A model generated the notes under the pieces. It worked only from the letters and a program-made list of their open reading frames with translations. It was not told where the DNA came from and did no database searches. A program made the position numbers and the translations under genes. A stretch of 64,000 nucleotides of DNA from Axinella damicornis (lineage: Eukaryota > Porifera > Demospongiae > Axinellida > Axinellidae): contig OZ007518.1 of assembly GCA_963931865.1 (NCBI GenBank), positions 9,786,361 to 9,850,360 of the forward strand, in the 5' to 3' direction. Shown here piece by piece: positions 50,101 to 60,000 of the stretch; positions within the stretch are counted from its first letter, which is position 1; every line of letters begins with the position of its first letter.

Positions 50101-50560
50101 ATCAGAATCCAAGTTAAGCATTAAGGATTGACGGCTGTTCAACTAAGTTATTTTCACTGGTAATTTGTCGCAGCTGTATCTTTGTGTCTGAGTACAGCAA
50201 GCGATCAAAGACTGTAGTTGGGAAGGGAACGGCCTGGGAACGAGTGGATTGATGGTTGTGTTGCTTTTGCTGAAAGCGTTGTATTTAGCAAAGTTGTTTT
50301 CACAAGTTTGTTTTAGTTATTTTCACAAGTCATTTTGTCGTAGCTATAACTTGTGCACGAGGTAAAGTTTGGTTGATCATGTGACTAGTGAATCTGATTG
50401 GTTACTTGTAGTCACTGTACACAAACACATACACACAACATGTGCATCACAGGGCTTGGCGATACACCTGCTTCCAAACTGGTTTACTGACAGACAGTTA
50501 TGGAAAGCCGTGCTGGCGATTAAAGCCAAGTACCTAAAAAAGAAGGCCAAGCAGAACTAA
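46919..50560 (+). CDS. hsd17b12: HSD17B12-like very-long-chain 3-oxoacyl-CoA reductase
   Basis: Ten exons in consistent phase: 46919-46965, 47030-47105, 47205-47315, 47433-47491, 47550-47594, 47666-47700, 48239-48320, 48814-48879, 49242-49391, 50453-50560 (TAA). The family reduces 3-oxoacyl-CoA in fatty-acid elongation at the ER, and some members act on 17-keto steroids. Visible SDR motifs: TGASEGIA (cofactor; third Gly of TGxxxGxG is Ala), VNNVG, QIN, Ser 13 residues before Tyr, and YSTSK. The C-terminus ..KAKQN fits a KXKXX ER-retrieval signal. The expected N-terminal membrane exon (present on the minus copy as ..KKYGPWA) is not visible upstream, so about 259 residues are accounted for against roughly 310 for the family. 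It may be 5'-incomplete, use a distant first exon, or be a pseudogene. Confidence 0.8.
47735..48230 (+). repeat. Polypyrimidine tract (CCCCTCCT)n in intron
   Basis: About 480 bases of C/T in CCCTCCTCCCCTTCTCTCCC-type repeats with almost no purines, ending at the acceptor of the catalytic exon (48,239). Long frames in it are composition artefacts. Confidence 0.95.
48367..48495 (+). repeat. Polypurine tract (G)n/(GGAGGA)n
   Basis: G runs of 9-15 separated by AGGA, starting 46 bases after the donor of the catalytic exon. Complementary in composition to the upstream pyrimidine tract. Confidence 0.95.
49115..49203 (+). repeat. (CCTCCCTC)n tract
   Basis: Regular CCCTCCCTCCCTCTCT repeats just before the acceptor of exon 10 (49,242), extending the polypyrimidine tract. 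Confidence 0.9.
49440..49600. repeat. Dispersed repeat fragment shared with units A and B
   Basis: ACCTTATTTGGTGATGCTGCCCATCC and TATAAATAGC resemble 5,950-6,010 and 28,730-28,790, although this intron is otherwise unrelated to the duplication unit. Confidence 0.55.
49926..50027. mobile_element. GCCTCGTTCCC hairpin, long form
   Basis: Outer arms TAGCCTCGTTCCCAGGCCC and GGGCCTGGGAACGAGGCTA; inner TTTTTGTCGCTTGCAGTACG without its partner arm. Lies in the last intron of the plus HSD17B12-like gene. Confidence 0.8.
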
Positions 50561-51391
50561 CCTCCTCCTGGGTGGAGCCAACTGCCAGTAGAGGATTAGG
50601 TATAGTGAAAGTGAAATGCTCACCACTGCGTGTTTGTGTAGCTTGGGTTCTACGTAATTATAATGCTGTATTAAATTTTGTTTTTTGATATACCCAACAG
50701 TTACCTATTGTGTTCGGCCAGCTGCAGGGTTCAGGCTAGGGTGTCCTGGTACTATTGTGGTGAAGAATAATGATGACTGGAGGAAGGTGGACTGGTCCTG
50801 GCTACATCCTCTGCATATAGAGGTCGATATGCAATACTTCACTACGTTCAGTACAGGTCATTGATGAGAACTTGGAACAGAAGCACGAGAATTAACCCTT
50901 AGGAACTCCCTTGTCTCCATATCCCATCTTGGCACGCTGCACGTCTTCCAGGAACATTAGTTTGTCCCTCACCCCGTAGGCTTCCAGCTTAGCTGGGATT
51001 AACCCTTTAACCACCGAATTCTTCCCACCAAGACAACACGTTTTCATGCATTCAGCGCACATCACTTTTGTAGGAACTCCTCTCCCACAGCATTCGCTCT
51101 TCAGCAGCCAAACTTGGTGGGGCCCGCACACATGGAGAGACCCCTCTGGCAATACCGTTAATGATATTCATGACCCCCCACAAGCCCAGCAATCGGAGGT
51201 CAAATGTGGATGTCAGCCGGATTTTCGCCCAGCATTTCCCTAAACTTGGGCCAGATCTGACTGATGGCACACCTTACACCACCGATTTGCAGGTTTTCTT
51301 GAGGCCCTGGGTGGGGTCTATGAATATCATTAGAATCAAAAATTCTCGGGTCAATGAATCTCATTAATCAAAGAAGTAAGTCCCTATATTA
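50561..51391. other. Stretch between HSD17B12-like gene and resumed unit C
   Basis: On the minus strand, 50,892-51,152 is open (VWLLKSECCGRGVPTKVMCA / ECMKTCCLGGKNS). The Cys pattern CAECMKTCC recalls zinc-binding transposase tails, but I do not recognise it. Homology to units A and B restarts at about 51,392. Confidence 0.3.
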
Positions 51392-51501
51392 GCTAAATGG
51401 GCGCGGCTCATTAGTGATCGAACCGCATGTGAACTGCTTGCGTGAAGCAAGACAGTACTGCGCTATACCAGCCGAATTTACACTGCAGCCTTGCGAGCAC
51501 T

Positions 51502-52075
51502 ATGTCGGTCGACCTGTCCCAGTTGAGGTCCTCACCTCACACTGGCTACTACCTAACCTTCTTTGTACTGAAGACACACTTCATCATGAATGGTCAGCCT
51601 GCACAGATCAGCTCAGACGATGGGCATCTCACCCTCAGCTGTCGCAACCCTCCCGTCAGCATCACGTTCGACTCCCTCACCACCGAGGTCGACGCTGTTG
51701 TGAAGAAGTATGGTCTGGAGGGGGTGAGCAACTACTGGTGTGAGGAAGTACCTCTGTTCGAGCTAAAGCTCTCTTCTCGGCGCAGTATTAAGAAGTTCCT
51801 TCGCCTGCAAGACCAGCTCAACAACGAACTCGCATCCAGGATTTCTGCAAAGTTAACTCTGAAGCAGCAATCGCCGGTTGGTCCAATTGTAGTGTATGCA
51901 CGCAGCGAAGTACATATGCTTACTCCCCGCCCGGAAACAAAGGATGCCAAGGTGTTGGTAGTGACGTCCGAAAACATTGACACTTGCGTCAGCATTTGGA
52001 GAGAAAGTGAGGTGTTCAATTTTGGTGCTCTATACAGAGCGATGAGGATCGATCGCCAAGCAATTCCCAATGAAG
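51502..52075 (+). CDS. Copy C exon 1: novel N-terminal domain
   Basis: 191 codons plus one base, ending AATGAAG/GTATAC. Variants include MSVDLSQ, LKTHFIM, SSRRSIKKFLRLQDQLNNEL and KLTLKQQSPVGPIV. Confidence 0.75.
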
Positions 52076-52096
52076 GTATACTAACATCTGTCTATC

Positions 52097-52158
<62 letters not shown>

Positions 52159-55100
52159 ACACACACACACGAGCCTCCCAACTACCACTTTGGTTGTTAC
52201 CACTGTTATCATTTTGCAGCGCATGCGCGATCTGTATATATGAGTGAGTGAGTGAGTGTGTGAGTGAGTGAGTGAGTGAGTGGGTGAGTGTGTGAGTGAG
52301 TGGGTGAGTGGGTGAGTGGGTGGGTGGGTGGTTGAGTGGGTGGGTGAGTGAGTGAGAGAAAACCTACATAATATAATTTTTGGTGATTATACCACTATGA
52401 TTGTATCAGTAGAGTTTTCACCGAGGGAAGTACCGTTTTTTCGCGAATAGACGCTGCCCACGAATAGACGTTGCCCTCGAATAAACACCACACAATTGGA
52501 GGAGCTGAGTGAAATAAACGTAGCCCTCGAATAAACGCCGCGGCAGGTTAGCATGTGCGCAAACAGTCTGATTCCTCGAGCTCGTCGTCATCCCCCCGCA
52601 TATGCATCCCACGAAGGCATCTTCACTGTCGTCCTCGTCCCGTCTGCACGTGTATCGCTTTGTCGCAAAGCGGACGGCACTTGCCGAATCTTGCCCATTG
52701 TGAGTTGTTATTTTGTGTGTTTCTCGACCAAATTTTGTAAGAGCCATACCTTCTCACCAGCTTGTCGACACACTTCGGGGAGTGATGCTGTTAGTCTCGT
52801 TCCCAGACCATTTTTCACACGTGGAGGGGAAATTTTTAACCATTTGCGTGCGAAACTATGATATGAGACTATGATGCTGTGTACGTGGCGCGGTCAAAGT
52901 AATAAACGCCGCCCTCGAATAGTCGCCGCACCAAACTGAACGATGAAATAAACAAACGCCGCGGCGTCTATTCACAGAAATATGGTAATTCATTATTCTG
53001 CCAAAGATCTTAGATCTTCTAGTACGGAACACTCCATTAAGAAATTTAATTCAACATAACTTTATGGGCACAATAACTGGTGCAAGGTAGGAATTAGCAT
53101 GCTCACTTCACTGTGTGGAACAAAGACGGCAGTAATTCCTGCTGTTGATTAACTACCGGGTATATAATTATTATAGTTAATATCACTGTAAAATGAGAAG
53201 GGTTGTTTTAACCAGGCTGTGGTCACCTCAGTTGCATCTCAGTGCCTCCTTGGTGATCAAGGAATGAGCACACAAGTGCAACCTTCTTTGTTAGCTATTG
53301 GATAGGAAATCCTAGCTTGACCACTATAAGTCCTCCCAGCAGACACACAAATGGGTAAACAATTAAGCAAGGTCACGTATCTATAATAATATTATTATGA
53401 AGTGAAGCTACACAACATTTGTGGCTGTGGGTACATTCTTTGACCACCACAGTGGAGGCACTAAGATTCAACTATGGTGACCAGAGCCTGCATAGTTAAA
53501 ACAACCCTTTTCCTTTTACAGTGTGCATGTTGAGATTGCACAACAGGGTCAGTAACGTTCCATTGGAACACAACTGTTTCAGTGTTGCTGTTCATTTCAC
53601 TGATACAGTAGCTGTCTGTCATATGATATACATAAGGTCTACAAGTAGCTTCGCTCGCTCAGCTACTTCCCCCTCGTTCGCCTACCGTGAGTAATCCGGC
53701 GCCAGACAGCTCTCTGTGCAGAGCTGCTGCTCCCCAATTGCGTCCGCTTCAGCTGCTGCTCGCCGCTTGTGTCCGCTTCGATAGCTGCTACTCCCTGGCC
53801 CGATTGCATCCGCTTCATCTGCTGCTTCCCGTTTGCGTCCGCTTCCAGCTGCTGCTCCCCGATTGCACCCGCTTACACAGACACGTAAAATCTTAATGTA
53901 TTGATATAGTGGTGAGGGACTATTTCTGTGCATATCAGCAATGAGACCATTGCTTTATCAATGGCAGTTGACAGTGTGTGGTTTGATTTTTCTTCGTGTC
54001 AGGCACAAGCACTGCATCAGAAGACAATAAGTCAACTACAGATGTGTCATAAGAATTATTCAGTGAAGTGCAAACGATTTTAAATACTGCACAGACAGGC
54101 CACAACTCTAACTTTATAAATCACTGATTGCACGTGGCTTATTGCATGGAAATTATTTGAATGGCAAATTAAGTAGAGCATGAAATTGTCAGAGCCTAGC
54201 TAGCAGTGTCCCAGCCTCGTTCCTAGGCCATGTGCACGTGGGGCGTCCTGGGAATGAGGCTAGTAGTGTCCCAGCCTCGTTCCTAGGCCATGTGCACGTG
54301 GGGCGTCCTGGGAATGAGGCTAGCAGTGTCCCAGCCTCGTTCCTAGGCCATGTGCACGTGGGGCGGCCTGGGAATGAGGCTAGCAGTGTCCCAGCCTCGT
54401 TCCTAAGCCATGTGCACGTGGGGCGGCCTGGGAATGAGGCTAGCAGTGTCCCAGCCTCGTTCCTAGGCCATGTGCACGTGGGGCGTGCTGGGAATGAGGC
54501 TAGTAGTGTCCCAGCCTCGTTCCTAGGCCATGTGCACATGGGGCGTCCTGGTAATGAGCCTATAGCAGTGTCCCAGCCTCGTTCCTAGGCCATGTGCACA
54601 TGGGGCATCCTGGGAATGAGGCTAGCAGTGTCCCAGCCTCGTTCCTAGGCCATGTGCACGTGGGGCGTCCTGGGAATGAGGCTACTAGTGTCCCAACCTC
54701 GTTCCTAGGCCATGTGCACGTGGGGCGTCCTGGGAATGAGGCTAGCAGTATCCCAGCCTCGTTCCTAGGCCATGTGCACGTGGGGCGTCCTGGGAATGAG
54801 GCTAGCAGTGTCCCAGCCTCGTTCCTAGGCCATGTGCACGTGGGGCGTCCTGGGAATGAGGCTAGTAGTGTCCAAAAGCTACTTGGGCTATGTGCACTGG
54901 ATTCTTTAGTGCTCAACTCAGGCTCTGTCCTTATCCAAAGTAATTTAACCTTTGCCCTTCCAGAAGAACAACTTTGAGCAATGCAATAAATGGTAACTCA
55001 AGCAAGTTCAGGTGATGATGTCATCGCCATCCCCGTTAATGTGCCCCAGGACCCGCATGAAACTCTCCTGCATTGGAGATGCAGAATTCCTGGGTTATCA

Positions 55101-57030
55101 AATCAAATGAACTGGCTAGTAGCACAGATCACTTAGGGTAGTTTAGGGTAGTGGTAGCAGTGTTTGTTTGTATACATCTGATTTGTATCCCCCCTGCTCA
55201 GTTGCCTTGGTAACAGTAATTGGACAGCCACCGGGATAGTAGTAATTATAGGCCCTTGAAATTGTAGGAGGAGCAAGTTCAGAGTTTGTTTAAGGGTATA
55301 CAGAAAAATCTCCCTCTCCAGGTCAGGTGACCTTGGCTCTGCTGGACCGGGAGCTACATGAAGTCTCCGAGTGGTTTGGCCTCGGGTTGCACCTGGGTGT
55401 GTCAGAAGCAGAGCTCCGGGCCATTGAATACAACCCCACGCTGCGCAGCATACCACAGTTCAGGACAGAGATGCTTGCTGCACGGATGAGGAAGTTGCCT
55501 GAGCTCAGTTGGTCTCACACTGTACTGGCTCTCATGGCAGTTGGGAGGGGAACCGAAGCTCAGAAGATTGCATTGAAGTATGGTAAGATTTTAATTCTTC
55601 TAGCTGAGAGCATTGCACATTCCAAGGTGTCCCACATCCTTGCATCAGTATGAAGGATACTTTGAACTTTCCTATTGCTGCAGTATGTATGTGTTTCATC
55701 TTCCAACTCTTCAATGTGTCAATTTTAGGAGTTCCAGTTCCAGCCTCAGCTCAGAAGAAACTGCCACCTCAACTGGATACCCCAAGTCAGGTACGCTGAA
55801 GCAAATGTAGCTATCTGGTGGGGAAGATGGATGCATACCATGTGAGTGGGTTAATACCCGGGTATGTATTTTGTTGAAAGAGAGATTGTTTCCTTCTCAT
55901 ACAGACGCTAACACCCTTGCAGCAGGAGCTGTCTAGCAAAGTCGAGAAACTGAGCAAGGACATTGAAGCAAAAGATAGAGAGCTGGCAGTGAAAATTCTA
56001 GCATCAGAAGAAGCTATGAGGCAGAAGAGTGCAGTCAATCAAAAACTGCTGGGAATCAAACGAACCATTAAACAAACCGAGACAAAAACTGTGAAGCTGA
56101 TTCAGCAGAAGGTGGAAGTTGAGATGCAGCTACAGCTGAGGGAACAAGAGCTCCTGTTCTTACGCACAGGTCACCAGAAGGACAGTGAACAGCTTCGGAA
56201 TATTATTCAGAACAAAGAAGAGGAAATCCGCGAGTTGAAGCACCGCCTGCTCTCAGTTGGGAGTGAGTTGGCCTCTGAGAGGAAGGTGACGCAGGACCTG
56301 AGGGAGAAACTCTGCCATGCAAGTGCTGCACTGGCTGAGAAATCAGCACTGGCACAAGAGCGAGGGAAAGTGACCGAAGACTTCAAAACTCTGCTGGACG
56401 GGGAACGACAGAGGGTGGACCAGCTAATGATGCAGCTAACCAGTGCTAGTACTTCCAGAGACCAGTACATCCGAGAAATTGAGGTAAAATTGCACATTTA
56501 ACTCAAGCATCCCTCTGACCTGATCATGAGCATATGCGCCAGCAGTAATATTTTTTTCCTTCCCTGTACTTTCCAGCACCAGCTTTCCAATGCAAGAGTA
56601 GAGTGTGAGAGTAATGCAAAGGAAATTGGCCAGCACAAGCTCACCATCGCACAGAGGGAAGGGGAAATTAGAACCCTTCAGCTTCAGCTGCACAAGCAAG
56701 AGGCTCTCATTCAGAAGCTCGACCAGGAGTCAGCTGCGGTCAGGGAGGGTAGCGCCAGTCAAGAATTGGAGTTACAACAGAAGCTCTTTCAGGTGACCAG
56801 TGAGGCTGCTGAGCTGAGGGAGAAGCTGGAGAAGGCTGAGGAAGGCAAGCAGGATGCAGTAAGGGAGATGGAGGCTACTTGGGTTAAGAGTGACATCGTG
56901 CAACGCCGGATGGTGGAGCTTGGAGAGCAGACACAGGTAAGCTTGGACCCATCATGTAGCTATGAGTTCAACTTCCAAAAACAACTGCTGACCTGAAGGG
57001 CTAATCACTGCTGGTCAAGAGCGCGTAAGT

Positions 57031-57061
<31 letters not shown>

Positions 57062-60000
57062 CGATCTACTGAAGGGCTAATCACTGCTATCCTATTACAC
57101 TGTGGCAGTCATGTGCAGCGGTAGCAGATTGTGAAGATGATAGAATTTGTAATCAGCAACCAGGGTGGGTATGGCTACTTCCTCTGGTGGCTCAACAAGG
57201 CCTTCTTGAAACACTCTCAAGTCTGATATAAAGTGCAGTGGACTGCATGTGTGTGGGGAATGTGTGACGTTCAGTCTTTCATATAATAGGCTCCACCTTA
57301 AGCTTTTCATTTCTCACCACATCCCAGCTGCAACTGCCTTCCCAGCCTGCTCCACCCTCCCACCTGCCACGACCCTCCCGGCGGCCACCAGTGGTACCAC
57401 CACGACCAGTAAGAGACCACTATGATTAGTTCTGCAATTTGATGTGCAAGTCTAGTCATTAGTGCACGGTACAGAAATTACTATATACAGCTGCACATGA
57501 CTTCCATGATAGTGTAATAGTACGGGCTGGAATTCTGTTCAGTTCACTAATCCGTAGTTTTGAAATGGATTCGTAGATTAAAATTTGATCGGCTTTTAAT
57601 CTGCAAATCCATTTCAAAACTGCGGATTAGTGAACTGCACAGAATTCGAGCGCATACTACTACACTATGGCAGTCTTGTGCAGCAGATTGTGAAGAGAGC
57701 TGCAGTGACAGTGTTAGGACTAAAGCACTAGAACTAGAATCTCACCCAGGGCAGTGATGAGCTTCTGTAACTAGTGCTGACAGCTAGTGTCTGCATGAAT
57801 TTGCACAGAGTCAGCAGCAACTCTGAGAGAGGGATTTTAGCAGATTTTGACAAAATCAGTCATATGGTGCATGCATTTTCATGTACAGGATCGAACTGCA
57901 TCCCAGGGTGTGAGAGCAGCAGCATTGCAGTCCCCACCTCAACAACCACACGTGAGTTTACCATCCACAGGTTGCATGTACTGTTGCAGAAGTTAGGGTT
58001 AGCGGCATTGTTTGTATACTGGCTCTTTAGCTAAATTTAGTAGTAATGGAAAATATTACATGGCAAAATAATTAAGTTAAGCTAATCTTCATTAGAACAC
58101 CATTCAGGTATATTTAAGGTTACGGGTACCCGTTGACCGCAGGTAAAATGTAATGATTAGCGTGTATACGAGCAGCTGCACGTTACTGCTGAGGCTGTGG
58201 GGCCATTTGTGTGCGAAGTTAACTTATGCACGCATGAGACAAAGTTGGTCTCCAAAAAGGTAATTGAGGCATCATTTAAATGGCTGCTAATAACATAATT
58301 ATATCCAGTGACTGAGCTAGATTTGGGAGACAGGGTAGTCTGTTTCTCGCTGCTAGAGAGGTAAGTCGTCGCCGCTCACCCGTTGTTGAATGTCATTTTC
58401 CCAGTGTACTTTGGCCTCTAGCTGGAGATGCTCGGCGAATTACTTGTCCATTTATAGCTCTGTCACTAGACATCCGTGTCTTCTAGCTGCGTCCTGAAGC
58501 TGAAGGTGCAATTCTGCACACAACGAGAATGGTTTGTCACATGCATTCAGAATTTATACATGTGGGAAGGGCCAAAGTGTCCAGGTAGCCATGCCTCTGC
58601 AGGAAGTTCGTCTCAAGCAGTAGGCGGGTCTGAATAGGTTCGAGTCCAGCACCGACTTTGTTCCTATAGGCGGCGTAAGAATTGGCATGGCTGCATGAAT
58701 CTAGTTGCTGTTATTGCACGGTATACGTGGGTATAACCTTAATGTAGGTTATTCCAGTGTAGCCTCGTTCCCCCCCACCCAGCTTTTCGTCGCTTACTAG
58801 TACGGAAAAACGGGAGAGGGCCTGGGATAATTTATCATGTGTCAGGGTAGAGAGAAGGGTAGAGAGAAATTAATTGAATGTGGGCACACTGACCGCAAAT
58901 ATGCTGCGCGAAGCCGGCTCATTCAGCGCTCGACCGTTAGCTGTGTGGAGATCGACGGTAGCCATGCCTTGGTGAACAGTAAGTGTCGAGAACGACTCAT
59001 ACAAACCTGGAAACGGGTCGTTTTGGCGTTGAATTCGGCCACTTCTCAGCAAGGCCATGGAACGGCCGTCTTAGCATCTCATGCAGAACCTGGTGTGATT
59101 CCGGAGTCTTTCAGCAGGAATAATGCGGCTGTTGTGTAGTATGGGGCAACGTGATAGCACTATCACCTATACAATAGTCTCAAATAAGAACTACACACAC
59201 TGGTATAGAATAGACCTTATTCGGCTAACGCGCGTGCCGACAATTGGCGGCAGATTCCAATTACTTGTGTGGGCGTTCCGCACAGCTGCAACCATTATAC
59301 ACTATCTTTGCCAGCCCCCTGCACTGTCGTCAGTGAATACAGTACTTCGGTTTGTGTAGGTGATTGAAGACTACATTGCAAGAGAGACCAGCACGTTTAC
59401 GGCGGCAGGTTTCGACGTTTGTGAAAGCGCTTAAGGACTGATGCAGGATTCCAACATGCAAGCACTCAGCAACATCATCCCAAGGCACTCTTGTGGTGTT
59501 TCTCCGGTGGTTCTGGGAGTGCAGCACCATGGACATCATCCTCTGTAAGCACTAGCTGATCAGAGTGGCTGTAGTAGTACCGTTCTCCATGGGCATGGCT
59601 CGAGGTGGGTGTGCTTTGAGGGATGTGGCTCGCCAGCGAGTTGCTGGACGTGCTTTGCAAGGCAGCTATGGTGAGGCTAGTTCCTTATCAGTAGATAATT
59701 GCACTCGAAAGTGTGGCTCAGCTAACGCTGACTTTGCAATACGCTCTTTAGTGTGGTTTTAGCCCTACGGCTGTCCCTGAGTACCTTCACAAACGTCAAA
59801 ACATGTCTCTCGTGAATGAGCCCTCTCTCTAGTAACGAGTCTTCTGTCACCTACAAAGAGTAATGTACTGTATTCACTGGTGATCGTTACCTGAAAACGT
59901 ACGTACAGTTAGCAAGAAGCTAGTTTATAACAGTTGCAGCGTGCGGAATGCAAGTAATTGGAATTTGCCACCAGTGTTGGCAAGTGCGTTAGCCGAATAA

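Noticed and set aside
54196..54977. Proteins of 20-residue repeats (RPGNEASSVPASFLGHVHVG and its reverse)
   Set aside because: By-product of a 60-bp hairpin array, open on both strands.
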